A stretch of DNA of 48,982 bases, taken from the IMG/VR virus record IMGVR_UViG_3300042314_001108, positions 1 through 48,982 of that record; one strand, 5' to 3'. Position numbers and translations under genes: made by a program. This stretch comes from a virus. A model generated the notes under the pieces. The model searched no databases, was not told where the DNA came from, and was given only the letters and a program-made list of their open reading frames with translations. Positions 8,025 to 17,015 of this stretch are shown piece by piece; within the stretch, counting starts at the first letter, position 1, and the number at the start of each line of letters is the position of its first letter.

Positions 8025-8679
8025 AGAAGTTTCAGTAGTTCTTACCGCATGTAATAGACCTGATTTGTTAGAGAAAACTTTGGATAGTTTCCATAAGTTT
8101 AACACGTATCCAATCAAAAAGTTTATAGTGATTGATGATAGTGGTGTCGTTGGATGTAATAACGATTTGATTAAAAAGTATCCACTAATAAAGTTTATAG
8201 ATAATCCACAAAATATAGGGCAAGTCCGTAGTATAGATAAAGCATACTCTATGATTACAACTCCTTATGTGTTCCATATGGAAGAAGATTGGGAGTTCTA
8301 TAAAGAAGGATTCATTGAGGCTTGCTTGGAGGTTATTGATTTGGATGAAAAAATTATATGTGTATGGACTAGAGACCAAAATGATATATTACATCCATTA
8401 TTATCAGATGTCTATCTGACCGAAAGTGGTAATAAAATACAAAGAGTTAGTTGGGGATTCGATGGGCATTGGCATGGGTTTACATTCAATCCATCATTAA
8501 AGAAAATGAAAGATTACCCAACGAATGGATACACTCCAATTGGTAGGGAATTAGAATTGAGTAAGTATTATTATTCATTGGGATACTTTGCTATGGCATT
8601 CAAAGAAGGATATTGTAAACACGCTGGTTGGGGTAGACATGTAACGGATGTTGGTGAGGATGGACAACATCAAAAATAA
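8011..8679 (+). CDS. GT2-like glycosyltransferase (GT-A fold)
   Basis: A 222-residue protein. 'EVSVVLTACNRPDLLEKTLDSF' is a classic GT2 N-terminus. 'KKFIVIDDSG' and 'IKFIDNPQNIGQVRSIDKAY' follow the nucleotide-binding half, and 'YVFHMEEDWEFYKEGFI' sits at the DxD position as EED. 'SWGFDGHWHGFTFNPSLKK' is near the acceptor side. It overlaps the upstream GT2 gene by 14 bases, suggesting translational coupling. Confidence 0.78.
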   Translation: MSNYKEVSVVLTACNRPDLLEKTLDSFHKFNTYPIKKFIVIDDSGVVGCNNDLIKKYPLIKFIDNPQNIGQVRSIDKAYSMITTPYVFHMEEDWEFYKEGFIEACLEVIDLDEKIICVWTRDQNDILHPLLSDVYLTESGNKIQRVSWGFDGHWHGFTFNPSLKKMKDYPTNGYTPIGRELELSKYYYSLGYFAMAFKEGYCKHAGWGRHVTDVGEDGQHQK

Positions 8680-8687
8680 TAAATAAA

Positions 8688-9323
8688 ATGACTATTGGGG
8701 AATGGGAAGATAAATTAAAAGAATCCATCGTAAAAAATGTAAAAACTATTATAGAACATTTAAACGATGGTGATACATTTGTTGATATTGGGGCAAATAC
8801 AGGCTTACTTACACAACTTGTAATTGATGGTATGAAATCAGATGGTAAACAACTGAAAAATGTTGTTATGTTTGAACCAATAGAAATGTACTACAACGAA
8901 TGTGTAAATAAATTTGGAGATAAACCAAACTTTATTATAGAAAACCTTGCATTAAGCGATGATGATACTGATAAAACAATTTATGCATCGCAAGAAAACT
9001 TTGGATACAATAAGATATACAAACAAGGAATGGAAGTGCAACCACATGATAAGTATATTATCAAATGTAAAACATTCAGTAATTGGATGTTAGATGGGAA
9101 AATTGATAAAATCAACTTTATAAAAATAGATGCAGAAGGACACGATATTGAAATTATATATGGTATGTTAGATTGGCTTCGAAGTAGTAATTTGAGACCT
9201 TATATTTTATTTGAACGTGGTTGGTATGAGGATAGAGAAACCGAATTGGCTAACATATTAAAAGATGATTTCAATTATATAGTAGAAGATTTAGGAACAG
9301 ATTGGTTATTAAAACAAAAATAG
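8688..9323 (+). CDS. FkbM-family SAM-dependent methyltransferase
   Basis: A 211-residue protein. 'GDTFVDIGANTGLLTQL' (residues 28-44) is the SAM-binding motif I, 'NVVMFEPIEMYYNEC' motif II with the ribose-binding acidic residue, and 'INFIKIDAEGHDIEIIYG' the hallmark FkbM 'KIDvEGhE' segment. FkbM enzymes O-methylate sugars and polyketides, which suits its place between glycosyltransferases: it may cap or decorate the glycan the cassette makes. Confidence 0.85.
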   Translation: MTIGEWEDKLKESIVKNVKTIIEHLNDGDTFVDIGANTGLLTQLVIDGMKSDGKQLKNVVMFEPIEMYYNECVNKFGDKPNFIIENLALSDDDTDKTIYASQENFGYNKIYKQGMEVQPHDKYIIKCKTFSNWMLDGKIDKINFIKIDAEGHDIEIIYGMLDWLRSSNLRPYILFERGWYEDRETELANILKDDFNYIVEDLGTDWLLKQK

Positions 9324-9326
9324 ATT

Positions 9327-10481
9327 ATGCTAACAATAGTTATACCAGCTTACAATAATGTTGATTATCTTAAACTTTGTTATGAAAGTATAAGAGAAAG
9401 TAGTAAAGATGTAGAGTTAATTATATTCAATGATGGTAGTTCAGATAGTACTACTGAATGGTTAAATGGATTAACAGATTCGCATTTACAATATGAAATA
9501 TTTGATGAAAGAATAGGTCATACCATACTATATGATAAAGGATTTCAGATGGCTAAAACCGAATATGTAGGAATACTACACGCGGATATGGTTGTTTCTA
9601 AAAATACCATACCATCAATCATAGATAATTTAGATAAAAACAAAATATTATCCCTTACTTGTATAGAACCACCAATACATCCTGCGGGAGTTGAAAAGAT
9701 TCAAATGGATTTTGGTATGTATCCACAAGATTTTAATATGGAATCATTCAATGATTTTTGTATTAATTTAGAAGCCCAATCAAAAGGTAAAACACATGAT
9801 TCATTGTTTGCACCCTGGTTTGTAAATAAAGAAGAATACTTAAATAGAATCGGTTCACATGATACTCTTTTTGCACCATATGGTTGGGAAGATTCTGATA
9901 TATTTGTTCGTATGGTTTTAGCCGGATTTGATATTGTTAGAATGCAAGATACATTCGTTTATCATTTTACACAAAGAGGGCATAAATGGAAAAACGGAAA
10001 AGTGGGAGAGTTTAATAATGATTATCAGCAACAGATGTTTAATATGCAACGTGAGTTCATCCGTAAATGGGGAACTGATATGTGTAGGGATAATGAGCAT
10101 AGACCAGTTAGTATAATTAAATACGATATTGGTTTGGTTATGGATAATGCAAGAGAAGATGTAATTGGTTATTTAGAACCATATTTCTCAAACATATATT
10201 GTGATACTGAAATAGCAGTTGATTATCTATCAAATGAACTACGTCTTACCAAATCAGATATAAACAAAAAGTTTAGACCAATTGGTACAAAGCCAGAAAA
10301 TGATGTGGTAGTAATGTGTAATTGTGATGATTTACTTGCAGACCAAACCCGATTTAATTTCCTAACTATGTTACCTATGGTGATGCAAGATAATAATGCA
10401 GAGGGCAATTTCAAATATGATGTGTTTGATATATCGGTAAATAAACTAACGCAGTATCAAAATTCATTAGTTAAACTTTAA
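9327..10481 (+). CDS. GT2 glycosyltransferase with C-terminal extension
   Basis: A 384-residue protein. 'MLTIVIPAYNNVDYLKLCYES', 'VELIIFNDGSSDSTTEWL' and 'YVGILHADMVVSKNTIPSI' (DxD as HADM) define a GT2 GT-A domain over about residues 1-230. The last ~120 residues ('IKYDIGLVMDNAREDVIGYLEP...') form a separate, unrecognised alpha/beta-looking domain. It is the final gene of the glycosyltransferase run; the virion-protein block starts 40 bases later behind its own promoter-like motif. Confidence 0.8.
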   Translation: MLTIVIPAYNNVDYLKLCYESIRESSKDVELIIFNDGSSDSTTEWLNGLTDSHLQYEIFDERIGHTILYDKGFQMAKTEYVGILHADMVVSKNTIPSIIDNLDKNKILSLTCIEPPIHPAGVEKIQMDFGMYPQDFNMESFNDFCINLEAQSKGKTHDSLFAPWFVNKEEYLNRIGSHDTLFAPYGWEDSDIFVRMVLAGFDIVRMQDTFVYHFTQRGHKWKNGKVGEFNNDYQQQMFNMQREFIRKWGTDMCRDNEHRPVSIIKYDIGLVMDNAREDVIGYLEPYFSNIYCDTEIAVDYLSNELRLTKSDINKKFRPIGTKPENDVVVMCNCDDLLADQTRFNFLTMLPMVMQDNNAEGNFKYDVFDISVNKLTQYQNSLVKL

Positions 10482-10484
10482 TTC

Positions 10485-10500
10485 TATATATTTATATTGG
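10485..10500 (+). promoter_or_regulatory. candidate phage-specific promoter motif
   Basis: TATATATTTATATTGG shares 13 bases with the motif repeated before 3984 and the copy before 33928. It lies 22 bases before the start of the DUF3008-like gene at 10522. Proposed as a phage-specific, possibly late, promoter; unproven. Confidence 0.4.
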
Positions 10501-10521
10501 TAAAACTATATATTAAAAGAT

Positions 10522-12291
10522 ATGCCATCAGTTAGTAAAGCACAACAAAAATTTATGGGAATGGTTCATGCCGCCCAAAAAGGTGATTTAGAGAACCCAT
10601 CTCCAGAAGTTGAGAAAGCAGCAGATTCAATGACTGATAAAGCAGCGAAGGATTTCGCATCTACAAAACACAAAGGATTACCTGCACACGTTAAGAAGGA
10701 AAACAAAATAGATTTGGAAGATGAAGATTTACCATCTGCAGTAGTACCGGGTGTTAGTGTTGAAAATACTATGAAAACATACGATGCAAGTTGTGGTTGT
10801 TTTAGAACTGAATCAATAAACGAACTAACTAATAACGAAAAGCAAATTAAAACCGGAAATCCTAATAATGTATTTTATGCATTTTATAAAGGGCAATTTG
10901 AAGCAGTTTATTGGGCAATGAATCCTAGTTCTTTAAGTGATATATATTGGGATAAATTCAAAGTAAGAAGACCAGCTGGTTCTAAATTCAAATTAAATCC
11001 AGAATTTATAATTGTCCCTAAAAAAGAGTATGATAAAAGTACATCAAATCGTTACGCAAAATTAAAACCATATGTAGATAAGTTTTGGGATAAATTACAA
11101 AACGAATCGGTAGGTGTAAACGAACAAATCGAAATAGTTCTAAACGAAAATTTAGACGAGGGAATTGTAAAGGATATGATACTAACTGCAATGATAGCGA
11201 TTAGTGCAATTGGTGGTACTGCCTATCTAGACAATTCAATACAAAGACAATTAAAAGCCGGTAATAGTGTTGAAGTATCAATGGGGCAACAAATATTCAA
11301 CGGAAATAAACTTAACAAAGATAAATACATTCTTACAGTTAATCCAAAACAAACGCAGTCTGTAAAAATAGATACATCAAAATCAACTATTACCCTAAAT
11401 ACATCCGACATTAGTAATAGCAAAATTAAAAGTGTAGTAAGAGACCAAATGAAAAAAATAGACCCATCGTTGGATAATCAAAAAATTGATAAAGGGTCAA
11501 AAGATGCAGCGGGTAAGATTAAATTTGGTTTTCATACGGGTGTATCAATCGGCCAAGGTGCTGATGGTAATTATGGTTTAAGAGGACCTGGTCATTTCGG
11601 ACTTGGGTACGATATAGGTGAATCAGCAGATGTAAATCAAAATGCAATAATAGCATCTATCGAAGATTTACCAAACAATAGAACTCAAAAGAATTTCCCA
11701 CTACCAACTAACAGAGTCCTTTGGAACGCAACTGGTAAAGTATGTGAAGGAAGACCTGTTGTTGAACGTATAAAAATGTATGAGAAGAAAGGTGGTGGCT
11801 GGAGAGAAGGTGTCAAAGGTGATGAGCAAGTATTCAATTCACTTAAAGAATTATACTACGAAAGAAAGCAAGTAGAAGAAATCAAAGAAAGTGTTAGGGC
11901 TATTTTAAAAAAAAAAGTTCAAACCGAATCTAAACTAAACGAAGATATATCGGATATTGTAATGAATGGATTACAAATGATTGGTATAGCAGCAAGTGGT
12001 TTCTTTTTAAGATTTTTATTCCGCTATATGATTGGTGAGTTCTTAAAAGCATCAAAGGATACAACAATGAATGGAATGAAGAGTATCATTCAGGGTGTTA
12101 AAAATGCTTGGAGTTCATTAAAGAATATGAGTAGAATACGCCAGCTAGAAAAAGAATTAGAAAATGATGAAGATATTCAACACGCAGTATCCCATCCAAG
12201 AACAGTAGATTTTGCAAAGGTTTTGAAGAAAAAGTTAGACCCAAAAGATTACGATTTAATTAGCAAGATAACAAGAAACAATTTTAGATAA
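10522..12291 (+). CDS. virion-associated protein with N-terminal DUF3008-like domain
   Basis: A 589-residue protein. Residues 1-60 ('PSVSKAQQKFMGMVHAAQKG', 'SMTDKAAKDFASTKHKGLP') match DUF3008, usually a small stand-alone protein of T4-like phages; here it is fused to a long body. Hydrophobic stretches near residues 217-236 ('MILTAMIAISAIGGTAYLD') and about 490-510 could insert in membrane. Repeated Leu/Ile-x-Glu tripeptides (such as VLNENLDE) resemble T4 prohead-protease sites. Likely an internal head or ejected protein (inference). Confidence 0.6.
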   Translation: MPSVSKAQQKFMGMVHAAQKGDLENPSPEVEKAADSMTDKAAKDFASTKHKGLPAHVKKENKIDLEDEDLPSAVVPGVSVENTMKTYDASCGCFRTESINELTNNEKQIKTGNPNNVFYAFYKGQFEAVYWAMNPSSLSDIYWDKFKVRRPAGSKFKLNPEFIIVPKKEYDKSTSNRYAKLKPYVDKFWDKLQNESVGVNEQIEIVLNENLDEGIVKDMILTAMIAISAIGGTAYLDNSIQRQLKAGNSVEVSMGQQIFNGNKLNKDKYILTVNPKQTQSVKIDTSKSTITLNTSDISNSKIKSVVRDQMKKIDPSLDNQKIDKGSKDAAGKIKFGFHTGVSIGQGADGNYGLRGPGHFGLGYDIGESADVNQNAIIASIEDLPNNRTQKNFPLPTNRVLWNATGKVCEGRPVVERIKMYEKKGGGWREGVKGDEQVFNSLKELYYERKQVEEIKESVRAILKKKVQTESKLNEDISDIVMNGLQMIGIAASGFFLRFLFRYMIGEFLKASKDTTMNGMKSIIQGVKNAWSSLKNMSRIRQLEKELENDEDIQHAVSHPRTVDFAKVLKKKLDPKDYDLISKITRNNFR

Positions 12292-12668
12292 TGGAAAATA
12301 AAGATTTACAACAATATATCGTAGATATTCAGCACTTTTCAAATGCAGTGAAGTTCTTTCATTGGCAAACTAAAATATATGCAAAACATAAATCATTAGG
12401 TAAATTGTTTGATAAAATAGTAGATAATGTAGATGCATTTGCAGAAACCGCAATGGGTAAGTATGGTAGAATAGATGTAGCTGGTTTATCATATGATTTT
12501 GTAAACATTAGTGATGCAAATGTAATTACGGCAATTGATGATATGATTGAAAAATCAATCAATCTTACAGATGTTTTGGATTCAAGAAAGGATACAGACC
12601 TATTAAACTTACGTGATGAGTTGATGGGTAATTGTAATAGAACAAAATACTTACTAACATTAAAATAG
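12291..12668 (+). CDS. DUF5856-like, possibly Dps-fold phage protein
   Basis: A 125-residue helical protein. 'AVKFFHWQTKIYAKHKSLGKL' and 'DNVDAFAETAMGKYGRI' resemble the phage family DUF5856 and, more distantly, the 'HW...H..l...d...D.iaE' pattern of Dps/ferritin-like helical bundles. Start overlaps the upstream stop by one base (TAATG). Sits among virion proteins in a T4-like arrangement. Iron or DNA binding is not shown. Confidence 0.6.
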   Translation: MENKDLQQYIVDIQHFSNAVKFFHWQTKIYAKHKSLGKLFDKIVDNVDAFAETAMGKYGRIDVAGLSYDFVNISDANVITAIDDMIEKSINLTDVLDSRKDTDLLNLRDELMGNCNRTKYLLTLK

Positions 12669-12671
12669 AAA

Positions 12672-14780
12672 ATGGCAAATATATCTTCACAATTTAAGAA
12701 AGCATCGGAGCTATACCAAAGAGCAGTTCAACAATACCAAGCAAAGCAAAAAGAGCAACGTTCTTTGATTGACCAATTTAAAGTTGGTGACTCACAAGCT
12801 AAAGCCAAACTAAAACCATATCTTATTGCTTTGCATAAAGAAATGCAATATCACCAAGAGTTGGTAGATAGAGCAGAAGCAGCATTTGAAAAAGCATTAG
12901 CAGGTGAGCCGGTTAATTTGGGTGAAGATACGATAGTAAAGAATAAAAAGACGGGTAATGTATATTCGGTAAAGAAGGCAAACCCAGCAATCCATACAAA
13001 ACCAACATCAAAGGATATAGCACAAGCCAAAGCATCCAATGGTGGAGATGTAAAAGCAGAACCCAAAGCAGATGGTATGGCAACCGTAAATGGTATTGCA
13101 TCCACAACTGGTTTAAGAGCACAAGCAGTAGCAGGTTGGGCAGATGAGAATGGTGTAAATCTATCAAAAGTAGCAGATGATTTGAAATCCAAAAAGTTAA
13201 AACCAATGGATTTTATGACTGCGGTAGTTGGTAATCCTGGTAACAAATATGCAAAGGATATAATATCAAAGTATTCTCAAAAAGCAGAACCAACCAAAGG
13301 ACCTGAATTAGATGTAGATAAGCAATCACACATCAAAGATATTCCACAAAAGTTCCGTAGCATGGTATCTATGAAAATAGACCAATTAGCAAAAGCAGCA
13401 GCAGAAGCTAAAGCTAAAGGTGAGAAAGCACCAAACTTCAATCTATGTGATATTACAATCCCTGGTACTAACTTATATTGTAAAGGAAACAAAGGTATTC
13501 CTCGTGAGGATATGCCACAATTCAAGGGATACGCAAAACCAGGTTCAATCGCAGATAAATTACCAAAAAACAATGATGGTGAGGTGGATACAGAATCACA
13601 ATTCAAAGTTTTATTAAAGAAGAATGGAGTAGCAGTATCAGAACCACAAGAAGTACCAGCAGACCAATTGAAAGCAACTCAAACTGAATTGGTTGGAGCA
13701 AAGGTAGCAGGTATGACAAAGGCATTGGAAACAGAACCAAATCATCCAAAGATTACCGCACCAATCTATGTATCAAACGATGGATATGTATTAGATGGTC
13801 ATCACAGATGGGCAGCAGTTACATCTTCAGCAGTAGCAAGTGGTAAACCTGCTATGATGAATGTTAGAGTGATTGATATGCCAATCAAAGATTTGGTTAA
13901 AATATCAAATGATTTCGCAGACCAAATTGGTATTCAACAAAAGAAAGCAGATGCAAATGCAGAAGCACCAAAGAAAGAAGTAACCGAAGTATCTGCAAAC
14001 GATTGGCACTACAAAGCAATCATGTCTCTTTGGGATAAAGGTGGTTCATTTACTCGTAAGAAGTTAGGAACTATTATTTGTAGAGACCCAAAAGCAAATA
14101 GAAGAGATATTGAGGATGAATTAAGAAACTCTGGATATGATGAAGTTACCGATGTTACTGATAGATTAAGAATTGAGGGTATTATCAAAGAAGAAAAAGT
14201 TTATATTGATTACCTAAATAAGCAAAAAGGATTCAAACAGGATAGGATTAAATTCAATTCATACGAAGAAGCCGTAAAATGGGCAAAAAAGAATTTTGAA
14301 AAGTTTAATCCAGATATGATTAAATATGAATCAGTAAACGAAGATACAGATACATCAAATATAATTAAAGATTTGGATAAAGTAAGACACGATTTAATTA
14401 AAAAAGTTGATGTTCTAATTACTAAAAAAAAGAAACTATATGCTAATGTAGATATTACAACACCAATGAGTGCAGATGAAAAGCAATTGGATAAAGATAT
14501 ACAAAGTATATTTTCACAGATACAAGGTATAATTCAACAAAAAAGAAAGATAAAGAACGAAAATGTTATCAAAGAAAATGAAGATACTGTGGCTGATGAG
14601 AGCAGAATGGCTAGAAGTGGTATCAAAACTGCAATAGAATCAGCAAACAATATACAACAAATATTCACCTCAAAAGGAGAAGAGTTTGATGTACCAGCTT
14701 GGGTTCAATCATATTTGGCATTAGCTAGTGATTACCTACATTCTATAAACGAATACTATAATGGTATTGAAAACAAATAG
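12672..14780 (+). CDS. large virion-associated protein with ParB-like domain
   Basis: A 702-residue, Ala/Lys-rich protein. Residues 1-100 look coiled-coil ('SELYQRAVQQYQAKQKEQRSL'). Near residue 370, 'PIYVSNDGYVLDGHHRWAAV' is a ParB/sulfiredoxin-type DGHHR motif. The C-terminus has helical segments with sites such as 'IKYESVNED' and 'VIKENED' resembling L/I-x-E prohead cleavage sites. Cyanophage and T4-like internal proteins have comparable ParB-like parts. Likely head-internal or ejected (inference), not a partition protein. Confidence 0.6.
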   Translation: MANISSQFKKASELYQRAVQQYQAKQKEQRSLIDQFKVGDSQAKAKLKPYLIALHKEMQYHQELVDRAEAAFEKALAGEPVNLGEDTIVKNKKTGNVYSVKKANPAIHTKPTSKDIAQAKASNGGDVKAEPKADGMATVNGIASTTGLRAQAVAGWADENGVNLSKVADDLKSKKLKPMDFMTAVVGNPGNKYAKDIISKYSQKAEPTKGPELDVDKQSHIKDIPQKFRSMVSMKIDQLAKAAAEAKAKGEKAPNFNLCDITIPGTNLYCKGNKGIPREDMPQFKGYAKPGSIADKLPKNNDGEVDTESQFKVLLKKNGVAVSEPQEVPADQLKATQTELVGAKVAGMTKALETEPNHPKITAPIYVSNDGYVLDGHHRWAAVTSSAVASGKPAMMNVRVIDMPIKDLVKISNDFADQIGIQQKKADANAEAPKKEVTEVSANDWHYKAIMSLWDKGGSFTRKKLGTIICRDPKANRRDIEDELRNSGYDEVTDVTDRLRIEGIIKEEKVYIDYLNKQKGFKQDRIKFNSYEEAVKWAKKNFEKFNPDMIKYESVNEDTDTSNIIKDLDKVRHDLIKKVDVLITKKKKLYANVDITTPMSADEKQLDKDIQSIFSQIQGIIQQKRKIKNENVIKENEDTVADESRMARSGIKTAIESANNIQQIFTSKGEEFDVPAWVQSYLALASDYLHSINEYYNGIENK

Positions 14781-14782
14781 TA

Positions 14783-15412
14783 ATGACTAATTTAGAATTA
14801 TTTGTAAGTATTCTTACGGCATTTATAGTATCTGCAATAGGTCCTACTGTTGTTGAGTGGGCAAAGTCAAAGTTTGCTAAACCAGCACCAATAACAGACC
14901 CTGTAAAGGAAGAGCTTGCAAAGAGTTGTGTTATAAATAAAGAATTAGAAACTATATTAGATACATTGGGTGCAGATAGAGTTTGGATTTCCCAATTCCA
15001 CAATGGTGGTAAGTTTTTACATTCACCAAAATCAATACAAAAGTTTTCTATATTTCACGAAGTAAATGCAAGTGGAGTATCACCGGTAGCACACACTTTT
15101 AGAAACATCCCATCTTCATTATACTCTAGAGCATTTGATGAATTATTAAAAAATGGTAGTATATTTATAGCAGATTTTAATGATGAAACAATAGCAACAT
15201 TTGGATTAAAGGGTGGTGCAGAAGCAGTTGGAACTAAAGCATCTTATGTATTTGGTTTGTTTAATTTGGGAACAAATGAGTTTATGGGAACATTGGGTAT
15301 AGATTGGGTGAAGAAACCAAAGCAATTAAAGCAAGAGCAGTTGATATATCTATCAGCAGAAGCAAATAGATTATCAGGATATATTTCAAATTTCCTACAA
15401 GACGAAAAATAA
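14783..15412 (+). CDS. membrane-anchored GAF-like domain protein
   Basis: A 209-residue protein. Residues 1-25 (LELFVSILTAFIVSAIGPTVV) form one transmembrane helix, followed by a Lys/Pro linker. The remainder ('ADRVWISQFHNGGKFL', 'VFGLFNLGTNEFMGTLGIDWV') resembles a GAF domain as found in phage membrane-anchored proteins that lie near lysis or head genes. Ligand unknown. It follows the ParB-like gene with 2 bases between. Confidence 0.55.
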   Translation: MTNLELFVSILTAFIVSAIGPTVVEWAKSKFAKPAPITDPVKEELAKSCVINKELETILDTLGADRVWISQFHNGGKFLHSPKSIQKFSIFHEVNASGVSPVAHTFRNIPSSLYSRAFDELLKNGSIFIADFNDETIATFGLKGGAEAVGTKASYVFGLFNLGTNEFMGTLGIDWVKKPKQLKQEQLIYLSAEANRLSGYISNFLQDEK

Positions 15413-15414
15413 AT

Positions 15415-16182
15415 ATGGAAGTTAGAGGATATTATCACCCATATAAAAGTTTTGCTACCATAGCAGAGTGGGAAGCCGTTGCAAAGGAGTTTTTATCTTT
15501 ACAAAAGCAAGGATTTGATACTCGTGGTGGTATGATTGATAATAGTCCAGAACTAATCCAATTAGTAAACAAATGGTTTGGATTTCAGTTATATGTAGAA
15601 ACACAAAGATTTGAGCAACTTACTCAAAAGATGGTTTTAGATTTTATAGAAGATTTTATAAATCATAGAGTGTGGGGTTTAGCTGATGAGTTTGCAGAGT
15701 ATATAGTAGATATTAAAGATGATAGGTTTTCATTCTTTTATAGTAGAGGTGCTATTGAACCATATATCCTTTTAGATGGTAGATTTACAACGGATACTTA
15801 TGGTAGTACCAAAGAAGAAGTTATATCACTACATTGGACAAGCGAAGAAGGATTAAAGAACTTACAAGATAGTATAGATAATAAATCACAATTCTCTATA
15901 TCCACATTCACTACCCAAGCCAAATCATTTTTCAGACCAGAGAGTAATATATTAGTAAAGGTTAAAGGTAATTTAGTAGCAGCATTCCAATCAGATGTTA
16001 AATCATTGGTAGTAGATAATGGTGATAGAGCAGCAAACCTATTTCGTTTCTCATATCCCGATAATGAAAACAACCTATGTAGAGATTGGGAAAAGTGTAA
16101 AGAAAACAAAACTGCACTTTGGAATGAAATAATAATGAAACCAATTGAGATATTAGATTATAAAAAAGTAGAAAAATATTAA
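15415..16182 (+). CDS. hypothetical protein, possibly ADP-ribosyltransferase-like
   Basis: A 255-residue protein with no signal peptide. 'SLHWTSEEGLKNLQDSI' followed by 'QFSISTFTTQAKSFFRPESNILVKVKG' is loosely like the 'sT.s...A..F......v' core of phage ADP-ribosyltransferases, but I cannot place the catalytic Arg and Glu with confidence. It closes the block of putative virion proteins before a promoter. Treat as unknown. Confidence 0.5.
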   Translation: MEVRGYYHPYKSFATIAEWEAVAKEFLSLQKQGFDTRGGMIDNSPELIQLVNKWFGFQLYVETQRFEQLTQKMVLDFIEDFINHRVWGLADEFAEYIVDIKDDRFSFFYSRGAIEPYILLDGRFTTDTYGSTKEEVISLHWTSEEGLKNLQDSIDNKSQFSISTFTTQAKSFFRPESNILVKVKGNLVAAFQSDVKSLVVDNGDRAANLFRFSYPDNENNLCRDWEKCKENKTALWNEIIMKPIEILDYKKVEKY

Positions 16183-16190
16183 TAAAAGAC

Positions 16191-16221
16191 TAGGAAATAT
16201 CAAATAATATACTTATCTTTG
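16191..16221 (+). promoter_or_regulatory. Bacteroidetes-type promoter, weak -33
   Basis: TATCTTTG at 16214-16221 is a perfect -7 element, 20 bases before the start at 16242. The -33 position carries TAG instead of TTG. Confidence 0.6.
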
Positions 16222-16241
16222 TAAGTACAAAACAATATATT

Positions 16242-17015
16242 ATGATAAAGTTAAAGGATTTATTGAATGAAGGAAAGACTGGAAATGATTTTATTGATTT
16301 CCTACTTCTAAAAATTCAACCTACAATTAACGATATTATAACCCTACGAAAGCAAAAAGCTGAAAAAGAGGGTGAAAGATTTAGTGCGTTTGAAGAACAT
16401 CTTACTGAATTAACTTTAAAGTATGATTTACTAAAAGCATTGGGTATCTACACTAAATCAGGTGATAAAATGATTGATGGTAAAGTATCTAATTCTGGCA
16501 AAGGAGCATTAACAATTCATGCAATAATTGATAGAGATGGAGAAAGATTTCATCTTAACACCGATGTAATTTACGCAGGTGGATATAACATTCAAAAACT
16601 ACACTTCCGTTACCTAACCAAAACCAACTTACCAAGAGCATCTTCTAATCCTGAAGCAGATAAACTTAAAGCGGAATTGACTAAATTATCCAAAGGTGAT
16701 GCATTAAAAAAAGAAATTGAGCAATTTGATGGATGGATAAAAACGAATACGGAGAAAGCAGAACAGAACTCTAAAGTTAGTGATAAAGAAATTCTAAAAG
16801 GTGCTTTAATTTATACTTGGGATGATGTTGTTAAAAATGGGGCTGCTAAAAATTATAATAATTCTAAAGAACAATTTGAAAAAGAAAATAAACAGTATTT
16901 AAATAATTTTATTTCCAATTGGAAAAGCATGAACATAAAATCACCATTGGATTATGCTAAAACTCTCAAAGTAGCAAAAGTAAAATTGGAAAAGAAATTA
17001 GATGCATTAGTATGA
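16242..17015 (+). CDS. hypothetical protein with capsid-targeting-like N-terminus
   Basis: A 257-residue, lysine-rich, largely helical protein of unknown function. It begins MIKLKDLLNEG, whose first eight residues are identical to those of the next gene. An amphipathic decapeptide ending L-x-E resembles the T4 capsid-targeting sequence (for example of internal protein III) removed by the prohead protease after Glu. This suggests packaging inside the head (inference). The TGA overlaps the next ATG by 4 bases. Confidence 0.6.
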   Translation: MIKLKDLLNEGKTGNDFIDFLLLKIQPTINDIITLRKQKAEKEGERFSAFEEHLTELTLKYDLLKALGIYTKSGDKMIDGKVSNSGKGALTIHAIIDRDGERFHLNTDVIYAGGYNIQKLHFRYLTKTNLPRASSNPEADKLKAELTKLSKGDALKKEIEQFDGWIKTNTEKAEQNSKVSDKEILKGALIYTWDDVVKNGAAKNYNNSKEQFEKENKQYLNNFISNWKSMNIKSPLDYAKTLKVAKVKLEKKLDALV

